Positions 38,837 through 49,899 of a stretch of 64,000 nucleotides of DNA are shown piece after piece. The notes below the pieces were generated by a model. The model was given only the letters and a program-made list of their open reading frames with translations. It was not told where the DNA came from and searched no databases. Position 1 is the stretch's first letter, and each line of letters opens with the position of its first letter. The position numbers and the translations under genes were made by a program. Origin of the DNA: Pseudidiomarina mangrovi (GTDB lineage: Bacteria; Pseudomonadota; Gammaproteobacteria; Enterobacterales; Alteromonadaceae); NCBI RefSeq assembly GCF_003999375.1, contig NZ_RJLC01000017.1, positions 434,001 through 498,000 on the forward strand, in the 5' to 3' direction.

Positions 38837-39601
38837 CTACCGAATAATTCCGCGTGAGCTGTTTTGAATGAAATGTATCAACGGCTGGAGCTCTGCGGCA
38901 TTGAGTTCGCTCATCTTAGCGACTGCCTCAGCAACTGTGTGCCCCTGCCGATAAAGAATTTTAAAGGCACGTTTAATGGTAGTAATTTGCTCGGCACTAA
39001 AACCACGCCGCTTTAACCCTTCACTATTAATAGTGCGCGGCACCGCATTGTGCCCTTGCGCCATAATATATGGCGGAATGTCTTGCACCACTACGGAATT
39101 GACTGCAGTAAAGGCGTGAGCACCAATATGGCAAAACTGATGAACCCCAGTAAAGCCACCTAAAATAGCCCAGTCCCCAACATGCACGTGCCCTGCCAAG
39201 GTGGTGTTATTGGCTAAGATAACATGGTCACCTACCACACAATCGTGTGCTACATGCACATATGCCATCAGCAAATTATCACTACCAATACGCGTTATAC
39301 CTTGGTCTTGCACGGTGCCGCGATGGATAGTAACAAACTCACGAATGATATTGTTATCGCCGATGATGAGTTGTGTCGGCTCGCCCTTGAATTTTTTATC
39401 TTGGCAATCTTCACCCACCGAAGAAAACTGGAAAATACGGTTATTACGCCCGAGTGCCGTTGGACCACGCAGCACCACATGAGGGCCGATGACACACTGG
39501 TCGCCAATCACTACATCGGCACCAATAATGCTATAGGCTCCAATTTCTACGTCGCGCCCAATTTGCGCGGATGGATCAATGATTGCGGTCGAATGAATCA
39601 C
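38837..39601 (-). CDS. lpxA: UDP-N-acetylglucosamine O-acyltransferase LpxA
   Basis: First step of lipid A synthesis: transfers a hydroxyacyl chain from ACP to UDP-GlcNAc. The 254-residue product is a left-handed beta-helix of hexapeptide repeats for about 190 residues, with the catalytic histidine region in HVAHDCVVGDHV and the GGFTGVHQFCHIG segment, then a helical C-terminus. The start is GTG at 39601, directly abutting the fabZ stop at 39602. Confidence 0.97.
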   Translation of the reverse strand: MIHSTAIIDPSAQIGRDVEIGAYSIIGADVVIGDQCVIGPHVVLRGPTALGRNNRIFQFSSVGEDCQDKKFKGEPTQLIIGDNNIIREFVTIHRGTVQDQGITRIGSDNLLMAYVHVAHDCVVGDHVILANNTTLAGHVHVGDWAILGGFTGVHQFCHIGAHAFTAVNSVVVQDIPPYIMAQGHNAVPRTINSEGLKRRGFSAEQITTIKRAFKILYRQGHTVAEAVAKMSELNAAELQPLIHFIQNSSRGIIR

Positions 39602-40057
39602 TTAAACTTCTCGTCTTGCACAAATAATATCAGCGCTACAGGCCAACTCGCCATCCACTTCAGCGCGCCCAGAAAACACCCAAATACCCCGCCGCTCTTT
39701 GACAAAGGTGACATGCAAATGCATGGTATCACCTGGCAACACTTGCCGCTTAAAGCGCGCATTATCAACCCCAGCAAACAAGTACAGGTCATTCACACCC
39801 GGATCACTACTGGTGATTTTAAACCCTAATAGACCAGCTGCTTGTGCCAGCGCTTCAAGGATCAGTACGCCCGGAAAAATAGGATTCTCCGGAAAGTGGC
39901 CGGTAAAAATAGGCTCGTTGACGGTGACGTTTTTTATCGCGTGAATGCTAGTTTTGGCGTCACAAGCCACCACTTTATCAACCAACAAAAATGGGTAACG
40001 GTGCGGTAGTAATCGCAATACTTCCTTGATATCAAAAGCGCCTTGGTCGTTAGCCAC
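39602..40057 (-). CDS. fabZ: 3-hydroxyacyl-ACP dehydratase FabZ
   Basis: Dehydrates beta-hydroxyacyl-ACP in fatty acid elongation. The 151-residue hotdog-fold product has [14 protein letters not shown], with the helix histidine in [20 protein letters not shown] supplying the catalytic His and Glu. It sits between lpxD and lpxA, so lipid A acyl supply and phospholipid synthesis are co-expressed. The start is GTG at 40057. Confidence 0.97.
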   Translation of the reverse strand: MANDQGAFDIKEVLRLLPHRYPFLLVDKVVACDAKTSIHAIKNVTVNEPIFTGHFPENPIFPGVLILEALAQAAGLLGFKITSSDPGVNDLYLFAGVDNARFKRQVLPGDTMHLHVTFVKERRGIWVFSGRAEVDGELACSADIICARREV

Positions 40058-40071
40058 GCGAAATCTCCAGA

Positions 40072-41097
40072 TTAATCGTTATGAGTCATTTGTTTTTCAA
40101 GTTGTTTCACCCGTTGGAACAACTCGTCTAATTGCCGATAGCGCGCACCATTTCGACGCCACTCTCGTTGCGGTGCTGCCGGTATTCCAGATGCATAAGC
40201 GCCGGCTTCGGTGATCTCTTTGATGACCATCGAGAAGCCACTAATTTGCACATCATCGCAGATGCTGATGTGACCATTAATAGCACTAGCACCGCCGATC
40301 AAGCAGCGCTTGCCAATTCGGCAACTACCCGCCAGCACAGTACAGCCGGCAATCGCAGTATCTTCGTCAATAAACACATTGTGTGCAATCTGGCACTGGT
40401 TATCAATAATGACACCGTTACTAATCACGGTGTCATCCAAGGCGCCGCGGTCAATGGTGGTACTCGCACCAATGTCAACGCGATCACCGATAAGCACGCG
40501 GCCTAGCTGCGGAATTTTGACCCATTTACCTGACTCATTGGCCCAGCCGAAGCCATCTGCACCAATCACTGTGCCACTGTGGACAAGGCAATGTTCACCA
40601 ATCACACACTGGTGATAAACCACCACATGCTGCCACAGTTTGGTGTTGGAACCAATCTGCACCCCTTCGCCAAGGTAACAACCCACACCAATCATCACAT
40701 TGTCGCCCAGCACCACATTGTCGGCAATGACCGTATTAGCACCAATATGGACATTATGACCGAGGCGAACATTAGCACCGATACGCACACTGGCATCGAT
40801 ACCTTGCGCTGGATTAGGAGTGGTATCCAATAACTGAGAGATCCGAGCAAAGCCGGCATAAGGGTTATTCACCCGCAGTGCGGCGATGTGCTCTGGTACA
40901 GCAACGTTGGGAGCAACAATGATTGCACTGGCACCAGTTGTATCAACTTGCGAACGATACTTTTCATTAGCCAGAAATGCAATTTGCCCCGGCTTAGCCG
41001 AGGCAAGTGTGGCGACCGCGGTGATGGTCAACGAACCATCACCGACCACCTCAGCGCCGATTTTATCTGCCAGCTGCTGTAGGCTAAATGTCTGCAT
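40072..41097 (-). CDS. lpxD: UDP-3-O-(3-hydroxyacyl)glucosamine N-acyltransferase LpxD
   Basis: Third step of lipid A synthesis, adding the N-linked hydroxyacyl chain. In the 341-residue product the uridine-binding N-terminal domain spans about 1-100, then hexapeptide repeats ([18 protein letters not shown]...) containing the catalytic HNVFID-like histidine ([15 protein letters not shown]), and a C-terminal helix. 4 bp after skp. Confidence 0.97.
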   Translation of the reverse strand: MQTFSLQQLADKIGAEVVGDGSLTITAVATLASAKPGQIAFLANEKYRSQVDTTGASAIIVAPNVAVPEHIAALRVNNPYAGFARISQLLDTTPNPAQGIDASVRIGANVRLGHNVHIGANTVIADNVVLGDNVMIGVGCYLGEGVQIGSNTKLWQHVVVYHQCVIGEHCLVHSGTVIGADGFGWANESGKWVKIPQLGRVLIGDRVDIGASTTIDRGALDDTVISNGVIIDNQCQIAHNVFIDEDTAIAGCTVLAGSCRIGKRCLIGGASAINGHISICDDVQISGFSMVIKEITEAGAYASGIPAAPQREWRRNGARYRQLDELFQRVKQLEKQMTHND

Positions 41098-41101
41098 GGT
41101 A

Positions 41102-41617
41102 TTAGTTACCTGCTTTCAACTTAGTGATCAGCTGCTGTGACAGGTCAATCGCTTCAGCAGCAAAAATGACTGTGGTGGCATCTAATACCACATCAAAACC
41201 TTGGGCTTTTGCCAACGCTTCAGCTTCACGAGCAATTTTTGCTAACACTTGATTACGCTCTTGTTGCATATAACGCTGAGCATCTTCATTAAAAGCTTGG
41301 CCTTTCAGTTTATAAGTGGCTTCTAACACTTCCATTTTACGCTGAATCTCTAACTTTTCACGGTTAGACAGGGTTGCTTGATCGCGTTGGAACTCTTCAC
41401 CGAGTTTCGTCATTTGCTCTTCGAGTGAACGCAGTTCGTCGTTCTGAGCTTTCATTTTTTCTTGCACGGTGCTTTCAATCATTTGTGTTTCAGGCAAGTT
41501 TTGAAACACTACTTGAAAATTGACCACACCAATTTTTTGCTGTGCTTCGGCACTATTCGCAAAAACGCTGACTGATAATAAAGCTACTACTGCGACTGAT
41601 TTCAACAATGTATTCAC
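41102..41617 (-). CDS. skp: Periplasmic chaperone Skp (OmpH)
   Basis: Trimeric holdase that carries unfolded outer-membrane proteins to BamA. The 171-residue product has a Sec signal peptide (MNTLLKSVAVVALLSVSVFANSAEA, cleavage after AEA) and long charged helical arms (about 45-120) rich in Glu, Gln, Lys and Arg. The start is GTG at 41617 with AAAGGAG seven bases away. Located between bamA and lpxD as in E. coli. Confidence 0.94.
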   Translation of the reverse strand: MNTLLKSVAVVALLSVSVFANSAEAQQKIGVVNFQVVFQNLPETQMIESTVQEKMKAQNDELRSLEEQMTKLGEEFQRDQATLSNREKLEIQRKMEVLEATYKLKGQAFNEDAQRYMQQERNQVLAKIAREAEALAKAQGFDVVLDATTVIFAAEAIDLSQQLITKLKAGN

Positions 41618-41653
41618 GCTAAACTCCTTTGCTTTCGCGATATAAAATAATAA

Positions 41654-44140
41654 TTAAAAACTGGTTCCAAAATTGAAACTAAAGGTTTGTGTACGATCGC
41701 CATCTTCACTTTTCAGTGGTCGACCAAATGAGAATGTCAGTGGCCCCATCGGTGACAACCATTGCAATGCAATACCGGCGGACGCTCTGAAATTACCCGG
41801 TGAACTATAGTCTTCCAGCGGGAATGAACCGGGCGCTAAGCTGAGGTTACGATAATTATCATAACGGAACTCGGTATCCCACACTGTACCCACATCAACA
41901 TAAAAACTACTGCGTACCGAATTTTTTGATTCATCTTTAATCAATGGTGTCGGGAAGATAAGTTCAAATCCACCAACGAACATGGCGTTACCACCAACCG
42001 AGAATTGGCTCACCGCCAACGTATCAGCACCCGGTCCTGCTGGCAGACCACTGGGTATCCCGTCATAGCCTGGGATACTAGGGGTCTCTACCGGGTAGCG
42101 ATAAATGGCACGCGGCCCAATAGCATTGGCTTCAAAACCACGTAAGTTTTGATTACCGCCAACACGGAAGTTCTCATAAAACGGGAACAAATATTCATTT
42201 CCGCGAGAGTCTTTACCATAACCATTACCATAACCAAGCTTAAAGCGTGACGCAAAGACCCAATCGTGGGCATCGGTGATCGGCCAAAAATGCTTGAAGT
42301 CATAACTTAAGCGGAAATAATTGACATCGCTCATTGGTGCAGTGACATCAAATAATATTGAATTCGACGAACCAGCGGTTGGAAATACTCCGCGATTTAA
42401 GGTAACACGGCTCCAACCCAAGTTCGCCTCAAAAATATCGAACGCCACACCGTCATTAGGATTTTGTTGGTCAATGTATGGACGATAAAACTGACGAATC
42501 TGCTCATAGCCTTCAACGTCGGTAATTTCCTCGTTCCGATAAGCTAAACCGAAACTTATGCTGGTTACCTCGTTAATCGGGAATTGCACGTTAGACTGCA
42601 AGCCGTATTGCTTTTTGTTGTAGCGGATCAGGTTGTCCTGCTTACCCGCATCAAACTCACTCAAATACACTGAGCCAGACAAGTTCACACCGTCTCGGGT
42701 GAAATACCGCTCAAGGAAACTAAAACTCAAATCGCGGCTATAGCGGTTGGTGTTGATATTTAGAGCCGCACGATTACCCGTACCCAAAAAGTTATCTTGA
42801 GTGACACCAGCACCAATTTGTAGACCAGAATAATCGCCATAACCGAAAGTGAAGTTAAACGAGCCTGACGGCTGCTCCTTGACGACATATTTCACGTCTA
42901 CACGGTCATCCTGACCCGGCACTCGCTCAGTCGTGTGTTCAACGGTTTCAAAAAAACCTAAACGTTCAAGACGAACCTTACTTTGCTCAAGTGCATCTTC
43001 GTTAAGTGGCGCCCCCTCAAGCTGACGCATTTCACGCCGCAGAACTTCATCTTGGGTCGCATTATTACCAACAAAGGTAATACGATTGACGTAAATACGC
43101 TTACCAGGATTTACCGAATAAGTAAGATCGACTTCATTGGTCTCTTCTATGATGGTTGGAAACGCGGTTACTTCTGGATAGGCATAACCAAAGCGACCAT
43201 AGAGTTTTGCAATATACTCTTCACGCGCGGTAACGTCAGCAGCGGAGTACTGAGTACCAGCGCTTTGCTTAATCAAGCGTTCAATGATTTCTTCCTGACC
43301 GCGCAATTCGCCGATGACCTTGGTTTCACGAACCGTGAATACTTCACCTTCGTTGACGTTAATGGTCACGTAAACACCGCGGCGATCGGGGGTCATGGTG
43401 ACTTGTACTGATTCAATCGCGAAAGTTAAATAGCCACGGTCTTTATAAAATGATTCGAGACTTTCAAGGTCGCCAGATAATTGCGATTTTTGATAGCGTG
43501 TTTGACCTAAAATGTTCCACCATGGCAAATCGTCTTTTAGCTCCAGCTGGGCTAAAATTTCATCATCGCTAAACTTGGTGTTACCAACAATGTTAATCTG
43601 CTGAATTTCAGCTGATTCGCCCTCTTCAAACTCAATCTTCAAGCGCACACGATTACGCGGTTGTTTCACCACCGATACCGACACGTCGGCATTGTATTTA
43701 CCGATAGAGTGATAAAAATCTTCCAGGCCAGTTTCGATTTGCGCAATGATGGTCAGGTCAAGTGGTTCACCTTCGACAATGCCTTGATCGGTTAATGATT
43801 CAACCAATTGCTCGTCTTTTAATTCTTTATTACCGTCAAAATCGATAGCACTGATGGTCGGCCGCTCAGACACTTCAAAGACTAGGGTCGAGCCCTCGCG
43901 CTTCACCACCACATTATTAAAATGGGTTGAGGAATACAGCGAACGGATACTTTGACGAATTTGCGTTTCGTCAATGGTGTCTCCAACGCGCACCGGAATG
44001 TAGGTTAACGCAGCGCCAAGAGCTACGCGCTGCAAGCCGCGAATACGAATATCTTCTACCACAAAACTTTCTGCACTGATGGCGGCCGGCATTGCCACTG
44101 CCGCCATCAATGCACTTAAAAACAGCTTCTTTAACGTCAT
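41654..44140 (-). CDS. bamA: Outer membrane protein assembly factor BamA
   Basis: Central beta-barrel of the BAM complex. The 828-residue product has a signal peptide (cleavage near ISA, about residue 23) then five POTRA domains (about 24-420; the first starts FVVEDIRIRGLQRVALG) and the Omp85 barrel, which ends TFSFNFGTSF with the terminal phenylalanine needed for assembly. The L6-loop RGF motif is visible (QNLRGFEANAIGPR). The ATG at 44140 was chosen; a TTG nine bases upstream is unlikely. Confidence 0.97.
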   Translation of the reverse strand: MTLKKLFLSALMAAVAMPAAISAESFVVEDIRIRGLQRVALGAALTYIPVRVGDTIDETQIRQSIRSLYSSTHFNNVVVKREGSTLVFEVSERPTISAIDFDGNKELKDEQLVESLTDQGIVEGEPLDLTIIAQIETGLEDFYHSIGKYNADVSVSVVKQPRNRVRLKIEFEEGESAEIQQINIVGNTKFSDDEILAQLELKDDLPWWNILGQTRYQKSQLSGDLESLESFYKDRGYLTFAIESVQVTMTPDRRGVYVTINVNEGEVFTVRETKVIGELRGQEEIIERLIKQSAGTQYSAADVTAREEYIAKLYGRFGYAYPEVTAFPTIIEETNEVDLTYSVNPGKRIYVNRITFVGNNATQDEVLRREMRQLEGAPLNEDALEQSKVRLERLGFFETVEHTTERVPGQDDRVDVKYVVKEQPSGSFNFTFGYGDYSGLQIGAGVTQDNFLGTGNRAALNINTNRYSRDLSFSFLERYFTRDGVNLSGSVYLSEFDAGKQDNLIRYNKKQYGLQSNVQFPINEVTSISFGLAYRNEEITDVEGYEQIRQFYRPYIDQQNPNDGVAFDIFEANLGWSRVTLNRGVFPTAGSSNSILFDVTAPMSDVNYFRLSYDFKHFWPITDAHDWVFASRFKLGYGNGYGKDSRGNEYLFPFYENFRVGGNQNLRGFEANAIGPRAIYRYPVETPSIPGYDGIPSGLPAGPGADTLAVSQFSVGGNAMFVGGFELIFPTPLIKDESKNSVRSSFYVDVGTVWDTEFRYDNYRNLSLAPGSFPLEDYSSPGNFRASAGIALQWLSPMGPLTFSFGRPLKSEDGDRTQTFSFNFGTSF

Positions 44141-44175
44141 TCTGTGCAACTTAATTGTTTATTGTTTATGTGAAC

Positions 44176-45531
44176 TCACTGCGTGAGACGAAGTACGTCA
44201 TTGCTAATTGCAATCGCCATAAGCGCAAAGATCAATAGACCACCAATGCGGTAGCAAATCTCTTGCACACGGTCCGAGACAGCTCGTCTACGAATACCTT
44301 CAATGGTTAAAAACACCAAATGTCCACCATCTAATATCGGTAATGGTAACAGATTTATGATGCCGAGATTAACACTGATAAGCGCGAGAAACCCTAAAAA
44401 ATACACCAACCCATAACTTGCCGAAGCACCCGCCCCTTCCGCAATAGCTACCGGGCCACTTAATTGATTCACTGAGACAATGCCGGTGAGTAGTTTGCCA
44501 ATCATTTTGACACTCAACACCATCAATTCCCAGGTACGTTCAGTACCCTTTTGCAAACTTTCTACTAAGCCATAACGCTGCTCGAACTGATACTGCTCTG
44601 GGTATGGCTCGACATAGGGCACAACACCTAAGAAACCACGTTGCCCATCGCTGCCCTCTTGACTACCAAGAGTAACCTGCTGCATGAGCGTTTGCTGACC
44701 GCGTTGCAGTTCAAAATCCATTGTACGCTGCGGATTGGCAATAATAACATCCCTGATTTGAGACCATTCAGTGACGAGAGTTCCATCTATGGCAATAATT
44801 TTATCGCCAACTTGCAGGCCGGCGGCTGCCGCTGGCGAATTCTCTGCAATCTCCACCAGTTCAGTGGTAGCTTGCGGACGGTACGGCAACAGGCCTAGGT
44901 CGACAAAGGTAGGCTGTTGCTGCTGCCCAATGCGCCAATCACTGATATCGAACTGATAGGCTTGCTCACGTTGATTGGCATCGCGTACGGTCACGCTCAC
45001 CGTCTGTGCACCTACGGCACCAGCGAACGCCAGATTAACCTGCTGCCAATCTTCAGTGGTATCACCGTTAATAGCAATAATTTCACTGCCGACGGTTACG
45101 CCAGCGCGGGCAGCAACGGAGTTTTCGCTGACGCTACCGATGATTGGCTTGACCGATGGCACCCCAATAATAAACATCGCCCACAGCACCACAATGGCGA
45201 GGATAAAGTTTGCCAACGGCCCTGCGGCAACAATCGCGGCACGTTTTTTAACTGATTGCGCATTAAAACTGCGAGGATAGTCCGCAGCGCTGACCTCATC
45301 GACACGGCTGTCGAGCATTCGCACGTAGCCGCCGAGCGGAATCGCGCCGACTTGATAATAGGTGCCGTCAGCGGCCTGACGCTGCCACAATGGTTTACCA
45401 AAGCCAACTGAAAAGGTGAGTACTTGAACACCACAACGGCGCGCCACCCAAAAGTGGCCAAATTCATGAATGGTGACCAGAATGCCGAGCGTGACAATAA
45501 ACGCCGCTAGTGACCATAAAATATCTAACAT
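44176..45531 (-). CDS. rseP: Site-2 protease RseP
   Basis: Inner-membrane zinc metalloprotease that cuts RseA after DegS, releasing sigma-E (rpoE-rseA are also in this window). The 451-residue product has the HEFGH motif (His22, Glu23, His26) in the first membrane helix, two PDZ domains (about 120-290) and the third zinc-ligand LDGGHL near the C-terminus, with four membrane segments overall. It overlaps dxr by 7 bp. Confidence 0.96.
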   Translation of the reverse strand: MLDILWSLAAFIVTLGILVTIHEFGHFWVARRCGVQVLTFSVGFGKPLWQRQAADGTYYQVGAIPLGGYVRMLDSRVDEVSAADYPRSFNAQSVKKRAAIVAAGPLANFILAIVVLWAMFIIGVPSVKPIIGSVSENSVAARAGVTVGSEIIAINGDTTEDWQQVNLAFAGAVGAQTVSVTVRDANQREQAYQFDISDWRIGQQQQPTFVDLGLLPYRPQATTELVEIAENSPAAAAGLQVGDKIIAIDGTLVTEWSQIRDVIIANPQRTMDFELQRGQQTLMQQVTLGSQEGSDGQRGFLGVVPYVEPYPEQYQFEQRYGLVESLQKGTERTWELMVLSVKMIGKLLTGIVSVNQLSGPVAIAEGAGASASYGLVYFLGFLALISVNLGIINLLPLPILDGGHLVFLTIEGIRRRAVSDRVQEICYRIGGLLIFALMAIAISNDVLRLTQ

Positions 45532-46757
45532 AATTGATACCGCGCTACCTGTTGTTGCGCCAAGCGGCGCGTTTCTTCATCTAGTGACACAATCGCCGCC
45601 AGAGAGTTCAGTGTGGTGGGCGAAATTGCTGCTAACACCTCGGCACAAACGTTGTGAATATCGGTAAACTTAATTTGCCCTGCTAGAAAAGCCGCCACTG
45701 CAACCTCGTTCGCTGCATTTAAGCTGGTAGTCGCCCACTGCCCTTGCCAGCACGCATCAATCGCCAGTTGCAGGCAAGGATAACGTTGCTGGTCAACAGC
45801 ACTAAAGGTTAATGCGCTCAACTGGGTGAAATCTAACGGTGCAACACCGGCGCTGATACGCTGCGGATAACTCAACCCATAGGCAATAGGGGTACGCATG
45901 TCTGGTTGACCCAATTGCGCCAGTACCGAACCGTCACTAAATTGCACCATCGAGTGCACCACGCTTTGTGGATGCAGTAAAACCTTGAGCTGCGCGGGCT
46001 TACAATTGAACAGCCAGCGCGCTTCAATATATTCCAACCCCTTGTTCAGCATGGTGGCGGAATCAACCGAGATCTTTTGCCCCATCGACCAATTAGGGTG
46101 CGCACACGCGGCGGCAGGAGTTTGCTGCGCAAGTTCAGCTAAAGGTAACTGGCGAAAAGGTCCACCCGAGCCGGTCAGCAAAATCTGTTCAACGCCGGCA
46201 GCGGCTAAATCAGCGCGGCCCAACTGCTGTTGCACCTGCGCTGGCAAACATTGAAAAATAGCATTGTGTTCACTATCAATGGGGAGCAGTTGCGCGCCAG
46301 ATTCAGCGACCGCATCAATAAACAATTGCCCTGACATCACCAAGGCTTCTTTATTCGCCAATAGCACCCGTTTCCCGGCTTGCACCGCAGCCATAGTCGG
46401 CATCAATCCGGCAGCGCCGACAATCGCCGCCATCACGCAATCGACTTCACTGGCACTGGCGATATCGGCCAGTGCTTGGGCACCGCTCAACACTAAAATA
46501 CCCGAACCTGTACCGAGCAGTTGCTGCAATTGTCGCGCCGCTACCTCACATTGCATCGCCGCATAGCGCGGCTGATAACGCAGGCACAGCTCATGCATGA
46601 GGCTGACATTGGTGTTAGCACTGATGGCATAAAGCTGAAACCACTCAGGATGCGCGGCCATAACCTTGAGGGTGTTCAAGCCAATTGAGCCGGTTGCTCC
46701 CAAAACTGTCACCCGTTGTGGCACTACCAGAGACTCAACGATCACGCTAGCAACCAT
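45525..46757 (-). CDS. dxr: 1-deoxy-D-xylulose 5-phosphate reductoisomerase
   Basis: First committed step of the MEP pathway, using NADPH and a divalent metal. The 410-residue product has [15 protein letters not shown] (16-30), the nucleotide-binding loop, [25 protein letters not shown] and GSGGPFR. ATG at 46757 overlaps cdsA by 16 bp and has no clear ribosome-binding site, so the exact start is uncertain. Its place after cdsA differs from E. coli, where dxr precedes uppS, and fits Alteromonadales-type order. Confidence 0.96.
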   Translation of the reverse strand: MVASVIVESLVVPQRVTVLGATGSIGLNTLKVMAAHPEWFQLYAISANTNVSLMHELCLRYQPRYAAMQCEVAARQLQQLLGTGSGILVLSGAQALADIASASEVDCVMAAIVGAAGLMPTMAAVQAGKRVLLANKEALVMSGQLFIDAVAESGAQLLPIDSEHNAIFQCLPAQVQQQLGRADLAAAGVEQILLTGSGGPFRQLPLAELAQQTPAAACAHPNWSMGQKISVDSATMLNKGLEYIEARWLFNCKPAQLKVLLHPQSVVHSMVQFSDGSVLAQLGQPDMRTPIAYGLSYPQRISAGVAPLDFTQLSALTFSAVDQQRYPCLQLAIDACWQGQWATTSLNAANEVAVAAFLAGQIKFTDIHNVCAEVLAAISPTTLNSLAAIVSLDEETRRLAQQQVARYQLC

Positions 46758-47605
46758 AGATAAGATACAGTGAATACCGGCAACGCCGCGGTCAGGCTAT
46801 CAATGCGGTCAAGCACGCCACCATGACCAGGTAGCAGTGAGCCGCTATCTTTAACCCCAGCACAGCGTTTAAACATACTTTCACTCAGATCGCCAAACAC
46901 CGAAGCAACAACAGTTAATAGCCCAGTGAGGTAATAGCCATTAAATTGATCAGCAGGTACCTTAACCCAATGACTGACCACCATCATCACCACGAAGGCT
47001 AAGGCAATACCACCAATCAGGCCTTCCATGGTTTTACCGGGGCTTACCGCCGGCATTAATTTATTGCGGCCATAGCGCACACCGGCAAAGAACGCGCCGA
47101 CATCAGCGGCCCACACCAGTAGCAACACAAACAGTACAGCAAAGCCGCCAAATACCGTACTTTCAGAATAATTGAGGCTGCGTACCGCCAATAAGCCAAC
47201 CCAGGCTGGGATAAGTGTTAAGTAGCCAAATACGCCAACAATTGACCGTGTGCGCGACCATAAACGTCGACTATTTGGATATTTAAGAGTTAACAACGTA
47301 GCGATAATCCACCAGCCGAAACCGACCATCACCAAGCTGTAGTATATAGGGTGTAGCTGCCGGTCTTGCCATATTTGATCCACTGGAACCCAATAAATCA
47401 GCAGCGCTAACATCAATGCCACCGAAGCTGTGTAGGCTAATTTACTCGCAAGTCGACGTAATCCCATCAATGGTGCCCATTCCCACGCACCCGCGGTGAT
47501 CACCACTAAAATAGCCAGCGAAAATGCCTCTAGGGAAATAGCGAAAACGCAGTAAAGAGCCAGCGGAATAAGTATCAGTGCAGTTATAAGACGTTGTTTT
47601 AGCAA
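46742..47605 (-). CDS. cdsA: Phosphatidate cytidylyltransferase
   Basis: Makes CDP-diacylglycerol from phosphatidate and CTP. The 287-residue inner-membrane protein has about eight hydrophobic segments and the C-terminal family signature [29 protein letters not shown]. The start codon is TTG at 47605 with GAGGA about seven bases upstream, 2 bp after uppS. Confidence 0.96.
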   Translation of the reverse strand: MLKQRLITALILIPLALYCVFAISLEAFSLAILVVITAGAWEWAPLMGLRRLASKLAYTASVALMLALLIYWVPVDQIWQDRQLHPIYYSLVMVGFGWWIIATLLTLKYPNSRRLWSRTRSIVGVFGYLTLIPAWVGLLAVRSLNYSESTVFGGFAVLFVLLLVWAADVGAFFAGVRYGRNKLMPAVSPGKTMEGLIGGIALAFVVMMVVSHWVKVPADQFNGYYLTGLLTVVASVFGDLSESMFKRCAGVKDSGSLLPGHGGVLDRIDSLTAALPVFTVSYLWLLA

Positions 47606-47607
47606 AG

Positions 47608-48351
47608 TTATTCCTCAGCTGTTACATCAGTATCTAGAATCGCTTGCTGAATCTGCTCACTGGTTAAACCAAAGCGCCGCTCGCGACAACTAAAGTCAGC
47701 GATAGCTGCGGCAAATTCACGATCATTAAAGTCAGGCCATAATACTTGGCTGAAATAAAATTCAGCATAAGCCAATTGCCATAATAAAAAGTTACTAATG
47801 CGATGCTCGCCACCAGTACGAATCAACAAATCAGGCGCCGGCTGATCGGCCAGTTGCATACACTCACCGAGCGTTGTTTCAGTCACTTCGTCACTACGCA
47901 GTTGCCCTGCAGCGACGCGTTCAGCCAACTGCCGTGCTGCTTGGCTAATATCCCAGCGACCACCATAGTTGGCGGCAATATTTAGCTGCAATGCGGTATT
48001 CTCAGCGGTTAATTGCTCAGCCTCGCGAATACGCTGTTGCAAACGCTCAGAAAAACCACTCACATCACCGATGATGCGCAAGCGCACATTATGTTTGTGT
48101 AGCTTTTTCACTTCCCGTTTGAGTACCGTGAAAAACAGCTCCATGAGCACCGAGACTTCTTGCTCAGGGCGCTTCCAATTTTCACTACTAAAGGCAAATA
48201 AGGTCAATGCCTCAATGCCACGTTTACGACAAAACGCTACCGCTGCTCGAACCGCCTCGGCGCCCGCTTTGTGCCCATAAGTTCGATGTTTGCCGCGCAG
48301 CTGTGCCCAACGACCGTTGCCGTCCATGATTATAGCCACGTGACGTGGCAT
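47608..48351 (-). CDS. uppS: Undecaprenyl diphosphate synthase
   Basis: Condenses eight isopentenyl units onto farnesyl diphosphate to make the C55 carrier for peptidoglycan and O-antigen. Product 247 residues from ATG at 48351; the motif [13 protein letters not shown] (4-16) contains the catalytic Asp10. That start has AGGGA eight bases upstream. In-frame ATGs at 48393 and 48381 would add 14 or 10 residues but lack ribosome-binding sites, and the first abuts the T-tract of the preceding terminator. Confidence 0.93.
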   Translation of the reverse strand: MPRHVAIIMDGNGRWAQLRGKHRTYGHKAGAEAVRAAVAFCRKRGIEALTLFAFSSENWKRPEQEVSVLMELFFTVLKREVKKLHKHNVRLRIIGDVSGFSERLQQRIREAEQLTAENTALQLNIAANYGGRWDISQAARQLAERVAAGQLRSDEVTETTLGECMQLADQPAPDLLIRTGGEHRISNFLLWQLAYAEFYFSQVLWPDFNDREFAAAIADFSCRERRFGLTSEQIQQAILDTDVTAEE

Positions 48352-48394
48352 GCGAATTTCCCTGTGATCCGTACTTATCATTGTGGTTGCCATA

Positions 48395-48432
48395 TAAAAA
48401 AATGCGCCGTGTGAGTATACCTGACACGGCGC
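48395..48432 (-). terminator. Rho-independent terminator after frr
   Basis: On the minus strand the 9-bp stem GCGCCGTGT / ACACGGCGC encloses an 11-base loop and is followed by A and seven T. It would end the rpsB-tsf-pyrH-frr transcript. The loop contains a TATACT -10 box. Confidence 0.8.
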
Positions 48433-48442
48433 GTTGTACCAA
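48414..48442 (-). promoter_or_regulatory. Candidate promoter of uppS embedded in the frr terminator
   Basis: On the minus strand TTGGTA (48442-48437) and TATACT (48419-48414) have a 17-bp spacer. The -10 lies in the terminator loop and the start point falls in its 3' arm, so the new transcript would lack the complete hairpin. Confidence 0.55.
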
Positions 48443-48461
48443 CGAAGGCGTAAGCGATTGC

Positions 48462-49019
48462 TTAAACTTCCATCAGTTCTTTTTCTTTCTCGGCGAGTAA
48501 CTGGTCAATTTTGGACACGTAGAGATCAGTCATTTTTTGAATTTCATCCGCAGCGCGACGTTCGTCATCTTCTGAGATTTCTTTTTCTTTCAGTAATTCT
48601 TTAAGGTCGCTGTTGGCATCGCGGCGTACGTTACGCACAGCAACTCGGCCTTGTTCCGCTTCCGCACGCACTACTTTGACCAAGTCGCGACGACGCTCTT
48701 CGGTCAAAGGTGGCAATGGTACCCGAATCACGGTACCGGCCGACGACGGATTTAAGCCTAAATCAGCGGTTAAAATAGCTTTCTCGACCGCTGGGCTTGC
48801 TGATTTATCAAACACTGTGATAGCAAGCGTACGTGAATCTTCAATGGTCACGTTGGCAATTTGTCGTAATGGCGTATCGCTGCCATAGTACGACACCATC
48901 ACACCATCAAGAATACTTGGGTGGGCACGACCAGTACGCACTTTAGAAATTTGCGTGCGTAATGCTTCAACGCTCTTTTCCATTCGTTGTTTACAGTCTT
49001 GCTTAATCTCGTTTATCAC
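48462..49019 (-). CDS. frr: Ribosome recycling factor
   Basis: With EF-G splits post-termination ribosomes. The 185-residue product is the standard length, with the three-helix bundle and the central [19 protein letters not shown] and [13 protein letters not shown] blocks. The start is GTG at 49019, preceded by AAAGGA at about eight bases. Follows pyrH by 29 bp. Confidence 0.98.
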   Translation of the reverse strand: MINEIKQDCKQRMEKSVEALRTQISKVRTGRAHPSILDGVMVSYYGSDTPLRQIANVTIEDSRTLAITVFDKSASPAVEKAILTADLGLNPSSAGTVIRVPLPPLTEERRRDLVKVVRAEAEQGRVAVRNVRRDANSDLKELLKEKEISEDDERRAADEIQKMTDLYVSKIDQLLAEKEKELMEV

Positions 49020-49048
49020 GTTGTTTTCCTTTATTTAATCGTGAACAC

Positions 49049-49783
49049 TTACGCGTCTGGTTCATTACAAATCAAGGTACCTTCGTCAGCGCCAGTCACC
49101 ACTGCTCGCAATACACCGGGTTTGTTCATGTTGAACACTCGAATCGGTAAGTTGTGATCGCGCGCTAGGGTAAAGGCAGCTAGGTCCATCACTTTGAGCT
49201 GCTTTTGTAGCACCTCATTATAGCTGATTTGTTTGTACAATTGTGCATTGGGATCTTTCACCGGATCGGCCGAATAAACACCGTCCACCTTAGTACCTTT
49301 GAGGACTAAATCAGCTTCAATTTCGATACCGCGTAAACAAGCTGCCGAATCAGTGGTGAAGAATGGATTACCCGTACCGGCGCAGAATATCACTACCCGG
49401 CCTGACTTCAATAAGCTAATGGCATCGGCCCAGTTGTAACTATCGCAGACCCCTTTGAGGTCAATGGCCGACATTAAGCGGGCGTTAACAAAGGCACGAT
49501 GTAAGGCATCCCGCATGGCTAGGCCATTCATCACCGTGGCCAGCATACCCATGTGATCACCGACCACCCGATTCATGCCAGCTTTGGCTAAGCCTTCGCC
49601 GCGAAACAGATTACCGCCGCCGATCACCAAACCAACTTGCACCCCAAGCTCTACCAGCTCTTTGATTTCTTGTGCCATACGATCAAGCACTTTGGGATCA
49701 ATACCAAATTGCTCATCACCCATCAGCGCTTCACCACTGAGCTTTAATAGTATCCGCCGGTAAGTTGCTTTGCTGGTTGTCAT
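49049..49783 (-). CDS. pyrH: Uridylate kinase
   Basis: UMP kinase of the amino-acid-kinase fold, hexameric and GTP-activated. The 244-residue product has [13 protein letters not shown] near the N-terminus, [10 protein letters not shown] and the [13 protein letters not shown] acceptor loop. The ATG at 49783 was chosen because GGAG is eight bases upstream; an in-frame ATG at 49798 has none. A terminator separates it from tsf, so it may have partial independent control. Confidence 0.97.
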   Translation of the reverse strand: MTTSKATYRRILLKLSGEALMGDEQFGIDPKVLDRMAQEIKELVELGVQVGLVIGGGNLFRGEGLAKAGMNRVVGDHMGMLATVMNGLAMRDALHRAFVNARLMSAIDLKGVCDSYNWADAISLLKSGRVVIFCAGTGNPFFTTDSAACLRGIEIEADLVLKGTKVDGVYSADPVKDPNAQLYKQISYNEVLQKQLKVMDLAAFTLARDHNLPIRVFNMNKPGVLRAVVTGADEGTLICNEPDA

Positions 49784-49823
49784 TGGTTCGTTCTCCATCT
49801 GCAGGGTACCCTTGTATTATGCC

Positions 49824-49861
49824 CAAAAAAAACCGCATCGTGCTAGGCATGATGCGGTTTT
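49824..49861 (-). terminator. Rho-independent terminator after tsf
   Basis: On the minus strand the 10-bp stem AAACCGCATC / GATGCGGTTT with an 11-base loop is followed by a long T run (fwd A-run 49824-49832). It lies between tsf and pyrH, as in E. coli, where most rpsB-tsf transcripts end here. Confidence 0.85.
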
Positions 49862-49899
49862 CTGTTACTTCGTCACCAACGGTGGACGCGTCATCGGGC

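Noticed and set aside
40132-40833. Asn/Thr/His-rich plus-strand ORFs opposite lpxD and lpxA
   Set aside because: These are antisense readings of hexapeptide repeats; periodic composition explains their length.
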